Notes under the pieces: model-generated
Database searches by the model: none
What the model was told of the DNA's origin: nothing
What the model saw: the letters and a program-made list of their open reading frames with translations, nothing else
DNA from: an uncultured Caulobacterales bacterium
Lineage (GTDB): Bacteria; Pseudomonadota; Alphaproteobacteria; Caulobacterales; Caulobacteraceae
Assembly (NCBI GenBank): GCA_903837135.1
Contig: CAILTK010000058.1
Location: 1 to 64,000 of the forward strand
DNA length: 64,000 bases
Direction: 5' to 3'
Position numbers and translations under genes: made by a program
In this document: positions 8,212 to 19,690 of the stretch, one piece after another
Position numbering within the stretch: the stretch's first letter is position 1
How the letters are laid out: every line of letters starts with the position of its first letter

Positions 8212-8837
8212 CGCGCCACGCCCCGCTCGGCGAGGGTCCGGGCGTCCGGCGCCCGCAGGTAGAGCGGGCGGGGCGCCTCCACGGGCGCGGAAGCCTGGAG
8301 GGTCAATCTGGCCAGGGCGGCCGGGTCGGCGAACGCGCGCGCCTCGCGGCGCGCGTCCCGCGCGGCGTCCGCCAGCAGCGCCGCTGCGGAGCCGACGATG
8401 ACGTCCGGCCTGAACCGGGCGATGACGGCGAGGGCCTCTTCGAGCGGGCGCTGCTCGGGCGCGCCCTCGGTCTGCAGATAAACCTGCCCCCGCCCCGCGT
8501 CGATCGCGGCGGCGATGCGACCGCCGGTGGCGCTGGCCCGCAAGGCCTCGAGGGAGCCTATCCCCGCCAACGGCGTCTTCCACGCCAGGCCCAGCCCCTT
8601 GGCGAAGGCGATGCCCACCCGCAGCCCGGTGAACGATCCTGGGCCGACCACGACGCCGATGCGGTCGAGCGCCGCGAACGCCAGGCCGGCCTCGGCCATC
8701 GCCGCCTGCGTCAGGACCGCGATCGCCTCCTGGTGTCCCCGCGCCATCTCGACGCAACGCACGGCCAGCACCCGATCATCGCGCGCGACGACGGCGGTGG
8801 CGGCGGACAGCGCGGTATCGAGGGAGAGGGTCAGCAC
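8208..8837 (-). CDS. tsaB: tRNA threonylcarbamoyladenosine biosynthesis protein TsaB
   Basis: A 209-residue ASKHA-fold protein. It opens with LTLSLDTALSAATAVV and has VVVGPGSFTGLRVGIAFAKG, the phosphate-binding-like loop that is the most conserved part of TsaB. TsaB is the non-catalytic partner of TsaD in the complex that, with TsaE and TsaC, makes the t6A modification at position 37 of ANN-decoding tRNAs. It is the first gene of a tsaB-rimI-fur run with a 4-base overlap to rimI. tsaC, tsaD and tsaE are not in the window. Confidence 0.92.
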   Translation of the reverse strand: MLTLSLDTALSAATAVVARDDRVLAVRCVEMARGHQEAIAVLTQAAMAEAGLAFAALDRIGVVVGPGSFTGLRVGIAFAKGLGLAWKTPLAGIGSLEALRASATGGRIAAAIDAGRGQVYLQTEGAPEQRPLEEALAVIARFRPDVIVGSAAALLADAARDARREARAFADPAALARLTLQASAPVEAPRPLYLRAPDARTLAERGVAR

Positions 8838-8908
8838 CCGCCGCCGCTAACCCGGCGGCGGCCTGGCCACAAGACGGCAGATGTTCCGCCGCTCACGGAG
8901 ATCGCTCC

Positions 8909-9499
8909 TCAGACGACCTGATTGGCCGCTTCGAAAGTCAGGCGCGGCAGGCGCTCGAACAGATTCTCGTCGGTGCCGTGCCCGATCGAACAGATGAAGT
9001 TCGACTTGACGTTGGTCCCGCCGAAAAACGCCTTGTCCACCGCCGCGTTGTCGAAACCGGACATCGGACCGCACTGATAGCCGAGCGACCGCGCGGCGAT
9101 CATCAGATAGGCCCCCTGCAGCGTTCCGTTGCGAAATCCGGCGCTCTCGCGGAAGGCCGGGTCCTGAAACCAGTCCTTGGCGCCCGGATTGTGCGGAAAC
9201 AACTCGGGGATGTGCTCGGGAAAATCCATGTCCGTGCCGATGATGACGGTCACCGGAGCCTTCTTGATCTTCTCGCCGTTCGAGGGCATCGCCAGCTCGG
9301 CCAGACGGGCCTTGCCTTCCGGAGACGCGACCCAGACGAAGCGCGCGGGGGAGATGTTGGCCGAGGTGGGGCCCCACTTCATCAGATCGTAGATGTCGCG
9401 GAAGACCTGTTCGGGCAGAGTCTCCTCGACCCAGCCGTTGTGCGTGCGGGCCTTGCGGAACAGGGTGTCGAGAGCCTGATCGTCGAGCGGCTGAGTCAC
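8909..9499 (-). CDS. nitroreductase-family malonic semialdehyde reductase-like protein (RutE/HadB type)
   Basis: About 196 residues from a GTG at 9499, which has AAAGGA 10-15 bases upstream; a TTG 30 bases further out is less likely. The protein has LMKWGPTSANISPARFVWV near residue 45, and the C-terminal SGFDNAAVDKAFF motif is typical of the RutE subgroup of FMN-dependent nitroreductases. In pyrimidine catabolism RutE reduces malonic semialdehyde to 3-hydroxypropionate with NADH. No other rut gene is nearby, so the physiological substrate may be a different aldehyde or quinone. It is a stand-alone gene between tsaB and nfuA on the same strand. Confidence 0.82.
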   Translation of the reverse strand: MTQPLDDQALDTLFRKARTHNGWVEETLPEQVFRDIYDLMKWGPTSANISPARFVWVASPEGKARLAELAMPSNGEKIKKAPVTVIIGTDMDFPEHIPELFPHNPGAKDWFQDPAFRESAGFRNGTLQGAYLMIAARSLGYQCGPMSGFDNAAVDKAFFGGTNVKSNFICSIGHGTDENLFERLPRLTFEAANQVV

Positions 9500-9648
9500 G
9501 GCGGCGCGTCCTTTGGATTGCAACAACAACTGTGGCGAATAATCGGCGTCGGCGCCGAGTTCAAGTCTCGAAATTCGGTCTGAACCCTCTCGAAACGCGA
9601 TGGACCCGCGAGCGCTCCCACCACCAAACCTCTACCGCCAAGGCAGAT

Positions 9649-10230
9649 CTACAAGGTCTGTTCGACCCGCGTCACCTCGGGCACGTAATGCTTGAGCATG
9701 TTTTCGACGCCCGACTTCAGCGTGGCCGACGAGGACGGACAGCCCGAGCAGGAGCCGCGAAGATGCAGCCAGACCACGCCGCTGTCGGGTTCGAAGCGGT
9801 CGAACAGGATGTCGCCCCCGTCCTGGGCCACCGCCGGACGTACCCGGGTGTCGAGCAGTTCCTTGATCTCGGCGACGATCTGGGCCGCGTCGCCCTCGTA
9901 GACGTCGTCCGTGTGGGCGACCGCGGTCTCGCCCCCGGCGACGTCGAACAGGGGACGACCGGCGCTATAGTGATCCATGATCTCGGCCAGGATCGGCGCC
10001 TTGAGGTGGCGCCAGTCCGGCGTCTCGTCCGGCGTCTTGGTCACGGAGACGAAATCCGGACCCAGGAACACGCGCCGGACGCCGTCGATCGCGAACAGGG
10101 CGCGGGCCAGCGGCGAGGCTTCGGCCTCGTCGGCGTCGCGGAATTCGCGGCTGCCCTCGCCCATCACCGCCCGGTCCGGCAGGAATTTCAGCGTCAGCGG
10201 GTTGGGCGTCTGTTCGGTCTGGATGAACAC
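9649..10230 (-). CDS. nfuA: NifU-family Fe-S scaffold/carrier protein (NfuA-like)
   Basis: A 193-residue protein starting at GTG 10230, with AGAGG 8-12 bases upstream. The N-terminal domain (FIQTEQTPNPLTLKFLP) is the Nfu_N/Scaffold domain typical of alphaproteobacterial and mitochondrial NFU1. The C-terminal NifU domain has VAQDGGDILFDRF and LRGSCSGCPSSSATL, with the CXXC pair that holds a [4Fe-4S] cluster between subunits. It delivers clusters to target apoproteins in the cytoplasm. Single gene, full length. Confidence 0.92.
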   Translation of the reverse strand: MFIQTEQTPNPLTLKFLPDRAVMGEGSREFRDADEAEASPLARALFAIDGVRRVFLGPDFVSVTKTPDETPDWRHLKAPILAEIMDHYSAGRPLFDVAGGETAVAHTDDVYEGDAAQIVAEIKELLDTRVRPAVAQDGGDILFDRFEPDSGVVWLHLRGSCSGCPSSSATLKSGVENMLKHYVPEVTRVEQTL

Positions 10231-10315
10231 GGGTCGGCCTCTGCAGCGATCAGACCCCCTAGATGGCGCCCGGGGCCGCGCAAGCAAGGTCGGCGGCGAG
10301 CGCCCCGAGAGCGAG

Positions 10316-10346
10316 CCCCCAAAAGCGAGATCCCCAAAAGCGAGAT
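10316..10346. repeat. short tandem duplication upstream of the pagL-like gene
   Basis: CCCCAAAAGCGAGAT occurs twice in immediate succession in the 197-base region between the divergent nfuA and pagL-like genes. It could be a slippage product or paired binding sites for a regulator; the sequence does not distinguish these. Confidence 0.55.
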
Positions 10347-10427
10347 CTGGGCGCCGTGCGTTTCCCGTTTGTCACCTTCAACCGCTCGCGGCATAACACC
10401 CGGGCTCAGGAGCGGGATGACTCGGAC

Positions 10428-11021
10428 ATGAAAATGCAACGCTTGGCGGCGCTGGCCGCGGGTCTGTCGCTGGCGATCGCGGGGACCCACGCCCATGCGG
10501 GCGACGTGATGGCCGGCGTCTACGCTCACGGCCTCGGCGTCAAGCAGAGTCGGGAAGGCGGGGTCGACCCGCTGATCGGCTACAGCACCGACCCGATCGG
10601 CGCCCTCTGGTGGCTGGGCAAGCCCTCGGTGCACGTGATCGTCGCCGGAAACACCAACGTGCCGACCGACTTCGTCGCGGCGGGCTTCGACTGGCGCATC
10701 AAGCTGTTCAGCTCCAAATGGTACATCCGGCCAGGCATCGGCATCGCCTATTCGACGGGCAAGACCCAGGTGGAGAACCCTTATACGCCGGGCCTGACGC
10801 CGGCCGAGAAGGAGCATCTGCTGCACATCGCCAACACCCGGATCGAGTTCGGTTCGCACGCCCTGTTCGAGCCGGAGCTGGCGCTCGGCTACCATATCAC
10901 GCCCAAGTGGACGGCCGAACTCTCATACGTTCACCTGTCGAACGGCGAGATCCTGCACCATGGTCAGAACCAGGCGCTGGACGACGTGGGCCTGAGGGCG
11001 ATCTATCACTTTGGCCGCTAG
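10428..11021 (+). CDS. acyloxyacyl hydrolase, PagL-like lipid A 3-O-deacylase
   Basis: A 197-residue exported protein with a signal peptide ending near AHA-G (residues 1-24) and alternating residues consistent with an 8-stranded outer-membrane barrel. LSYVHLSNGEI around residues 165-174 matches the His-x-Ser-Asn active-site motif of PagL (His169 and Ser171 here), and the last residues end in an aromatic-containing strand (YHFGR). PagL removes the 3-position acyl chain from lipid A in the outer membrane. The start at ATG 10428 has AGGAG 12-16 bases upstream. Monocistronic, divergent from nfuA. Confidence 0.8.
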   Translation: MKMQRLAALAAGLSLAIAGTHAHAGDVMAGVYAHGLGVKQSREGGVDPLIGYSTDPIGALWWLGKPSVHVIVAGNTNVPTDFVAAGFDWRIKLFSSKWYIRPGIGIAYSTGKTQVENPYTPGLTPAEKEHLLHIANTRIEFGSHALFEPELALGYHITPKWTAELSYVHLSNGEILHHGQNQALDDVGLRAIYHFGR

Positions 11022-11162
11022 GGCGGCCGCGCCGGCGATTATCCGGCTTCCTCTGAAGCGCGTACCGCTCTAGAAGGCCGCCGACGCACAACCAGCCAAG
11101 CCTCGCCGCCGAGTCCTGTCGAAGGGCGGCCGGGTCTACCGGGCAGGGGCGGAGCTGCATCC

Positions 11163-12449
<1,287 letters not shown>

Positions 12450-12462
12450 TACCGCGCCTCGG

Positions 12463-13167
12463 TCAGGTCAGGGTCGACACCGTCCAGGTGGCGCTTTCGA
12501 TGGCGTTCTTTTTCATCAGCTCCTCGACGACGGCGTCGAGATCGTGGGGATCGGCCGTGGTCGGCACCAGCGACGCCGCCAGTTCGACCTGGCCGTCGCC
12601 CTCCGACAGGGTTTCGATCTCGCGGATCGGATAGTTGCGCTGTTCGAGCAGTTCGAACAGCAGGTCCCGGGCGTCGGAGATCGAGTCCGGCTCGCACACC
12701 ACGTGCACGCGGTAGAGCGCTTCGGTTTCGTTGGGCCTGATCGGCCGGCGGTTGATGAAATCGGCGATCGGCCGCAGCAGGGTGTTGCCGGCGAGGATGA
12801 ACGCCGTGACCAGCGCCGCCTCGCCCTGCAGGCCCGCCCCGGCGAAGGCCCCGACCGCGGCGGAGGCCCACAGGGTGGCGGCGGTGTTGAGGCCGCGCAC
12901 CTGCGCGCCCTCCTTCATGATCACCCCGGCGCCGAGGAAGCCGATGCCGGACACCACATAGGAGATCACCCGCACGCCGCCGTCCGGCCCGGCCACGCGC
13001 GCGCCGAGGTCGACGAAGGCCGCCGCGCCGAGGGCGACCAGCACATTGGTCCTGAGCCCGGCGTTGCGCTGGCGCCACTGCCGCTCGAAGCCGATCAGCC
13101 CGCCCAGCACGAAGGCGACGCAGAGGGCGAGCGTAGTGTGGACGATAGGCTGGAGGACGGACGGCAT
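12463..13167 (-). CDS. MgtC/SapB family membrane protein
   Basis: A 234-residue protein with about five membrane segments in the first 140 residues and a soluble C-terminal domain resembling an ACT fold. [20 protein letters not shown] and [20 protein letters not shown] are the hallmark motifs of the MgtC/SapB family. Pathogen MgtC inhibits the F-type ATP synthase and aids growth at low magnesium; the role in free-living alphaproteobacteria is less clear. No leader sequence or Mg-responsive element is apparent upstream. It stands alone between purA and the flagellar operon. Confidence 0.88.
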   Translation of the reverse strand: MPSVLQPIVHTTLALCVAFVLGGLIGFERQWRQRNAGLRTNVLVALGAAAFVDLGARVAGPDGGVRVISYVVSGIGFLGAGVIMKEGAQVRGLNTAATLWASAAVGAFAGAGLQGEAALVTAFILAGNTLLRPIADFINRRPIRPNETEALYRVHVVCEPDSISDARDLLFELLEQRNYPIREIETLSEGDGQVELAASLVPTTADPHDLDAVVEELMKKNAIESATWTVSTLT

Positions 13168-13242
13168 GGCGTCCTCTATCGGCGGGGAAAACCCTCCGCG
13201 TCCAGACCGTCACAAAACGATCATGACCGCGCGGCGCCCGAT

Positions 13243-15354
13243 CTAAACCACGCCCACCGTCTTCAGCCGGGCGCGCGGGTGGATCTCGTTCTGGCTCAGC
13301 ACCACGGTCTGGCCGCGGAAGCGTTCGATGATCGAGCGGACGTAGGGGCGGATCGGGGCGGAGGTGAGCAGGACGCCGGTCTCGCCGTTCTGGGCCGCGC
13401 GGTCGAAGGCGTCGCGAACGCCGCGGATGAAGTCCTGCAGCTTGGAGGGCGCGAGGGCCAGCTGCTTGTCCTCGCCGGGACCGATCAGGGCTTCGGCGAA
13501 GGTATGCTCCCACTCCGGCGACAGGGAGACGATCGGCACCGCGCCGTCGTCGCCGCGGTTCTGCCAGCAGAGCTGGCGCGCCAGCCGCTGGCGCACGTGC
13601 TCGACCAGCTGGGTGACGCCCGGCGTGTGCGGCGCCGCCTCGCCGACTCCCTCGAGGATGGACGGCAGATCGCGGATCGAGACCCGTTCCTTGAGCAGGG
13701 CCTGCAGCACCCGCTGCACGGTGGCCGCGGAGGTGACGTTGGGGACCAGGTCGTCCCACAGCTTCTTCTGCTCGGGCGACAGCTCCTTCACCAGCTTCTG
13801 CAGCTCGGCGTAAGACAAAAGGTCCGACATATTGTCCTTCAGCACCTCGGTGAGGTGGGTGGTGAGCACCGTCGCGGGGTCCACCACCGTATAGCCGCGG
13901 AAGGTCGCCTCCTCGCGCAGGCTGTCGTCGATCCAGGTCGCCGGCAGGCCGAACGCCGGCTCCTTGGTGTGCTCGCCCGGAAGCTGGATCTGCCCGCCGC
14001 GCGGGTCCATCGCCATGAGGTGGCCGGTGCGCACCTCGCCCTTGCCGGCCTCCATCTCCTTGATCACCAGGCGGTAGCCCTGGTTGGGCAGGCGCATGTT
14101 GTCGAGGATGCGGACCGAGGGCATGACGAAGCCGAAGTCGGCCGCCAGGGTGCGGCGCAGGGCCTTGATCTGGTCGGTGAGCTTGCGTCCGTCGAGATCG
14201 TTGATCAGGCCGAGCAGGCCATAGCCGAGCTCGATCTTCACCTCGTCCATGGCCAGGGCGGTGGAGATCGGCTCCTCCTCCACCGGCTTGGACTCGCGGT
14301 CCGCCAGCGCCGCCGCGTCGGCGGCGGCGACGGCGACGCCCGGGGCCTTCGCCGAGCGCCAGGCCAGCATGCCCGCCCCGACGGCGATCGCGGCGAAGGG
14401 CACCAGCGGCATGCCCGGCATGATGCCGATGACGCCCGCGGCGGCCGACACCATGCCGAGCGAGATCGGATTGGTGCCGAGCTGCGCCACCAGCGCCTTG
14501 TCCGCGGAGCCCTCGACCCCGGCCTTCGACACCAGGAAGCCCGCGGCGATGGAGATCACCAGCGCCGGCACCTGGCTGACCAGGCCCTCGCCGATGGTCA
14601 GAACGGTGTAGGACGACGCCGCCTGCTCCAGCGTGATGTGGTGCTGCAGCAGGCCGATCAGCATGCCGCCGACGATGTTCACGCCGGTGATGATCAGGCC
14701 GGCGACGGCGTCGCCGCGCACGAACTTGGAGGCGCCGTCCATGGCCCCGAAGAAGGTCGACTCCTGTTCGAGCTCCTTGCGCCGGCGCTTGGCGTCCACA
14801 TCGGTGATCAGGCCCGACGACAGGTCGGCGTCGATCGCCATCTGCTTGCCGGGCATGGCGTCGAGGGTGAAGCGGGCGGCCACCTCGGCGATCCGGGTCG
14901 AGCCCTTGGTGATCACCACGAAGTTCACGATCACCAGGATGATGAAGACGATCACGCCGATGATGAAGTTCCCGCCCATCATCAGCTTGCCGAAGGCCTG
15001 GATGATCTGGCCCGCCGGATCGCCGCCCTCGTGCCCGTGGCTGAGGATCAGGCGGGTCGAGGCCAGGTTGAGGCCGAGCCGGAACAGGGTCGAGACCAGG
15101 AGCACGGTCGGGAAGGCGGTGAATTCGAGCGGCTTCTGGATCAGAAGCGAGGTCATCAGGATCAGCACCGCCGAGGTCAGCGACAGCGACAGCAGCACGT
15201 CGATCAGGAAGGCCGGGACCGGCAGCACCAGCAGCAGGACGATGCCGATGACGCCCAGCACCAGCGCCACCTCGCCGCGCACCAGCGCGCCGCGCGCCTC
15301 CTTCAGCGTCGGCAGCTTCGACAGGCTGAAGCGGGAGGCGGCGACGTCGGTCAT
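13243..15354 (-). CDS. flhA: flagellar export gate protein FlhA
   Basis: A 703-residue protein with about eight membrane helices in the first 330 residues and a cytoplasmic export-gate domain after that. ARFTLDAMPGKQMAIDADL is the FHIPEP signature of the FlhA/InvA family. FlhA forms the nonameric ring of the flagellar type III export apparatus. The ATG at 15354 overlaps the stop of the upstream beta-lactamase gene by four bases (ATGA), so its translation is probably coupled to that gene. It is the last gene of the fliF operon visible here, followed by 75 bases and the mgtC-like gene. Confidence 0.95.
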   Translation of the reverse strand: MTDVAASRFSLSKLPTLKEARGALVRGEVALVLGVIGIVLLLVLPVPAFLIDVLLSLSLTSAVLILMTSLLIQKPLEFTAFPTVLLVSTLFRLGLNLASTRLILSHGHEGGDPAGQIIQAFGKLMMGGNFIIGVIVFIILVIVNFVVITKGSTRIAEVAARFTLDAMPGKQMAIDADLSSGLITDVDAKRRRKELEQESTFFGAMDGASKFVRGDAVAGLIITGVNIVGGMLIGLLQHHITLEQAASSYTVLTIGEGLVSQVPALVISIAAGFLVSKAGVEGSADKALVAQLGTNPISLGMVSAAAGVIGIMPGMPLVPFAAIAVGAGMLAWRSAKAPGVAVAAADAAALADRESKPVEEEPISTALAMDEVKIELGYGLLGLINDLDGRKLTDQIKALRRTLAADFGFVMPSVRILDNMRLPNQGYRLVIKEMEAGKGEVRTGHLMAMDPRGGQIQLPGEHTKEPAFGLPATWIDDSLREEATFRGYTVVDPATVLTTHLTEVLKDNMSDLLSYAELQKLVKELSPEQKKLWDDLVPNVTSAATVQRVLQALLKERVSIRDLPSILEGVGEAAPHTPGVTQLVEHVRQRLARQLCWQNRGDDGAVPIVSLSPEWEHTFAEALIGPGEDKQLALAPSKLQDFIRGVRDAFDRAAQNGETGVLLTSAPIRPYVRSIIERFRGQTVVLSQNEIHPRARLKTVGVV

Positions 15355-16248
15355 GCGCGGAGGCCGAACGTCGCGGCGATCAGCCCGCCGACCTCGGCGA
15401 TGGCCGCGTCCTGGGCCTTCTGATCGACCCTGGCCCCGGTGAGGTAGACCGAGATCAGGACCGTCCGGCCGCCGATCTCGATGAAGGCGTTGTCGCCCTC
15501 GGTGTCGCGGCCGTTGTTGCCGGTCTTGTCGCCGATCACGCCGCCGGCGGGCAGGCCGGCGCGCAGCTTGGTCAGCCCGGTCCTGCAGCCGACCATCCAG
15601 CCCTTCAGCAGGCCGCGGCTTCCGGGTTTCAGGATCGCGCCGTAGACCAGCCGCTCGAGGCTGGCGGCCATGGCGCGGGGCGTGGTGGTGTCGCGCGGGT
15701 CGCCGGGGATCGAACTGTTCAGGGTCGGTTCGGTGCGGTCGAGGCGGGTGTCGGGATCGCCCCAGGCGCGCAGCCGGGCGGTCAGGCCGGCCGGACCATC
15801 GACCACCTTGAACAGGAGATTGGCGGCGGTGTTGTCGCTGAGTTCGACAGCCGCCGCGCAGAGATCGCGCAGGCTCATGCCGCCCTCGGCCAGGTGGGCG
15901 CGCGTCGCCGGCGCGTACTCGAGCAGGTCGGTCTCGCCGTAGGGGATCCGCCGGTCCAGCGCCAGCGCGCCGTGATCGACCTTCTCCAGGACCGCGCCGA
16001 CCAGCAGGGCCTTGAAGGTCGAGCACATGGGAAAGCGCTCGTCCCGGCGGTGGGACACCGTGCGATGCGAGCCGAGCTCGAACGCATGCACGCCCAGCCG
16101 GCCGCCGAGCGCGGTCTCGATGTCCGTCAGGGTTCGCGCCGGCCCGGCCAGCGCCGGGGCGCCGACGAGCATCACGGCGCCGGCGCCGGCGACGACGCTC
16201 CGCCGGTCGACGCGAAGCCCCGAAGGACGAGGACGCCGCTCCGCCGGG

Positions 16249-16259
<11 letters not shown>
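15351..16259 (-). CDS. class A beta-lactamase, predicted Tat-exported, inside the flagellar operon
   Basis: A 302-residue serine beta-lactamase with all class A motifs: Ser80-x-x-Lys83 in MCSTFK, Ser141-Asp142-Asn143, Glu177 in RTEPTLNS (general base, Glu166 in Ambler numbering) and Lys245-Thr246-Gly247. The residue before the catalytic serine is Cys79 (Ambler 69), as in some carbapenem-hydrolysing enzymes, but the partner Cys at Ambler 238 is not present, so that disulfide cannot form. The N-terminus has DRRSVVAGAGAVM and an ALA cleavage site, a probable twin-arginine signal. The ATG at 16259 lies within the last codons of flbD (11-base overlap) and the stop overlaps flhA by 4 bases, so the gene is fully embedded in the operon. 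Confidence 0.93.
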
Positions 16260-17637
<1,378 letters not shown>

Positions 17638-17662
17638 GGTGGTTCTCCTCTACCCGCCGGCC

Positions 17663-17995
17663 TCAGGCCGCCGAGTCCCCGTCCTTGATGATTTCAGTCA
17701 TGGTCACGCCCAGGCGTTCGTCGACGATGACGACCTCGCCGCGCGCCACCAGGCGATTGTTCACATAGATGTCGATGGCCTCGCCGACCTTGCGGTCGAG
17801 TTCGAGGATGGATCCCGCGCCGAGCTTGAGCAGTTGCGCCACCGACAGCTGGGCTTTGCCGAGCACAGCGGAAATGCTCACCGGCACGTCGAACACCGGC
17901 GCCAGGTCGGCGGCCGTCTTGTCCTCCTCGCTTTCACCGAAGGGGGTCAGCGCGGTGGTCGGCCCGAACTCGTCGAGCGGCAAGGCGTCGCTCAT
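17663..17995 (-). CDS. fliN: flagellar motor switch protein FliN
   Basis: A 110-residue FliN with a single SpoA domain in residues 30-105 (VPVSISAVLGKAQLSVAQLL, then NRLVARGEVVIVDERLGVTM). FliN forms the lower C-ring with FliM and FliG and binds FliH during export. The start codon overlaps the fliH stop by four bases (ATGA). The C-terminus ends soon after the SpoA domain, as in short FliN proteins. Confidence 0.93.
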   Translation of the reverse strand: MSDALPLDEFGPTTALTPFGESEEDKTAADLAPVFDVPVSISAVLGKAQLSVAQLLKLGAGSILELDRKVGEAIDIYVNNRLVARGEVVIVDERLGVTMTEIIKDGDSAA

Positions 17996-18654
17996 GGCGC
18001 GTCTCCTGAAAGGGGCAAGGGTTCGGCATGGAGGCCCTCGGCGGCCAACGCGGCCTGGAGGGCGGCGTCGATGCGGGCGGCCGCCAGAGCGGGGTCGAAG
18101 GCGGCGCGGCCTTCGCCCCAGTCGAGCACGAAGGCGGCGGACGGCGGACCCGGCTCGTTCTTCACCGTCACCTGACCGGGATATCCGGCGTCCTCGGCGG
18201 CGCGGGCGAGGTCGGCTTCGAGCCGCGCCGGATCGGCGGAGGCGCAGCGCACCATCAGCCTCGGCGCCGCGTCCACTTCGCGGGACAGGGCCTGCAGCGC
18301 CGCTTCGACCGGGGCCTGGGGAAACCGCTCCAGCGCGGCGTCGGCGACCTTGCGCGCCGCGGTCAGGGCCAGTTCCGCGGAGCCGCTGCGATGGGCGTGC
18401 GCCGCCGCGGCCAGGGCGCCCATGGCCTGCCGGATCACGCCGCCGACCTGCGCCAGGGCGGCGGCGGACTGCCGCTCCGCCTCGGCGATGGCCGAGCGCT
18501 CGCCGGCGGCGAAGGCCTCGGCGCGGGCGGCTTCGACCTCCTCGAGGGTGAAGCTGCGTTGCGGCTTCACCGGCGCGATCACCCGGCCGCCCTCGAACAC
18601 GGTGTCGAAGGTGAAGCGGCGAAGCGGTTCGGCGTTGGCGGAGGGAGGGATCAT
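17992..18654 (-). CDS. fliH: flagellar assembly protein FliH (FlbE)
   Basis: A 220-residue protein, Ala/Glu-rich and helical in residues 40-120, with a C-terminal domain ending in FVLDWGEGRAAFDPALAAAR, consistent with FliH, the regulator of the flagellar export ATPase FliI. In Caulobacter this gene is called flbE/fliH and sits between fliG and fliN, as here. Sequence conservation in this family is low, so position in the operon is a main part of the evidence. One base separates it from fliG and it overlaps fliN by four. Confidence 0.85.
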   Translation of the reverse strand: MIPPSANAEPLRRFTFDTVFEGGRVIAPVKPQRSFTLEEVEAARAEAFAAGERSAIAEAERQSAAALAQVGGVIRQAMGALAAAAHAHRSGSAELALTAARKVADAALERFPQAPVEAALQALSREVDAAPRLMVRCASADPARLEADLARAAEDAGYPGQVTVKNEPGPPSAAFVLDWGEGRAAFDPALAAARIDAALQAALAAEGLHAEPLPLSGDAP

Positions 18655-18655
18655 G

Positions 18656-19690
18656 TCAGTAGATCAGCTCGTCTTCGCTGCCGGCGCCGGCCAGCATGAT
18701 CTCGCCCTTGGCGGCCAGATCCTTGGCCACCTGCACCATCGACATCTGCGCCCCGTCCACGTCCTTCAGCCGGACCGGCCCCATGGAATCCATGTCCTCG
18801 CGCATGATCTTGGCCGCCCGCTCCGACATGTTGGAGAAGAACATCTCGCGCAGGCCGTCCGACGCGCCCTTGAGGGCGAGGGCGAGCTGGGACTTCTCCA
18901 CCCCGCGCAGCAGGGTCTGCACGCCGCCGGGATCGAGCTTGGACAGATCCTCGAACACGAACATCAGGGCGCGGATGCGCTCGGCGCTTTCGCGATTGCG
19001 CTCCTCAAGCGAGGCGACGAACCGGCTTTCGGTCTGCCGGTCGAAGTTGTTGAAGATGTCGGCCATCATCTCGTGGCTGTCGCGCTTGGAGGTGCGCGCG
19101 AGGTTGGACATGAACTCAGTGCGCAGGGTCTGTTCGATCTTGTCGAGGATCTCGCGCTGCACCGGCTCCATGCGCAGCATGCGCTGCACGCACTCGAGGG
19201 CGAAGTCCTCGGGCAGGGCGGCCAGCACGCGGGCCGCGTGGTCGGCCTTGATCTTCGACAGCACCACCGCGACGGTCTGCGGGTATTCGTTCTTGAGATA
19301 GTTGGCGAGCACGGCCTCGTTCACATTGCCGAGCTTGTCCCACATGGTCCGGCCGGCCGGACCACGGATCTCCTCCATCAGGGAGTCGACCTTGTCGGGC
19401 GGCAGGATCGACGAGAGCAGGCGCTGGGTGCCCTCGAACGAGCCCATGATCGCGCCGGTGCCGGACAGGCCCGACACGAACTCGTGCAGGATCTGCTCGA
19501 CCGCGGCGGAGGAAATGGTGCCGAGCGACGACATCGCCTGGGAGATCTCCTTGATCTCCTCGTCGTCGAGCTGGGTCCAGATGCCCGTGTGCTCCTCGCC
19601 GAGCGCGAGCAGGATGACGGCCGCCTTTTCGGGCCCCGTCAGTCGACTGGGATCCTCGATCGCCGCCTTTTTTTTGGCCATCGTCGCCAT
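18656..19690 (-). CDS. fliG: flagellar motor switch protein FliG
   Basis: A 344-residue FliG with three armadillo-like domains. [20 protein letters not shown] opens the N-terminal domain that binds Fli[21 protein letters not shown] lies in the middle domain; and the C-terminal part has [20 protein letters not shown] and [20 protein letters not shown], with the charged torque-generating helix that faces MotA. The first ATG (19690) shares its A with the fliF stop (TGATG); a second Met three codons on could be the true start. Co-transcribed with fliF. Confidence 0.96.
   Translation of the reverse strand: MATMAKKKAAIEDPSRLTGPEKAAVILLALGEEHTGIWTQLDDEEIKEISQAMSSLGTISSAAVEQILHEFVSGLSGTGAIMGSFEGTQRLLSSILPPDKVDSLMEEIRGPAGRTMWDKLGNVNEAVLANYLKNEYPQTVAVVLSKIKADHAARVLAALPEDFALECVQRMLRMEPVQREILDKIEQTLRTEFMSNLARTSKRDSHEMMADIFNNFDRQTESRFVASLEERNRESAERIRALMFVFEDLSKLDPGGVQTLLRGVEKSQLALALKGASDGLREMFFSNMSERAAKIMREDMDSMGPVRLKDVDGAQMSMVQVAKDLAAKGEIMLAGAGSEDELIY

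Noticed and set aside
12544-15423. Very long open frame on the plus strand antisense to flhA
   Set aside because: Its translation is Arg/Gln/His/Gly-rich with no domain and mirrors the codon structure of flhA and the mgtC-like gene; such shadows are expected in high-GC DNA.
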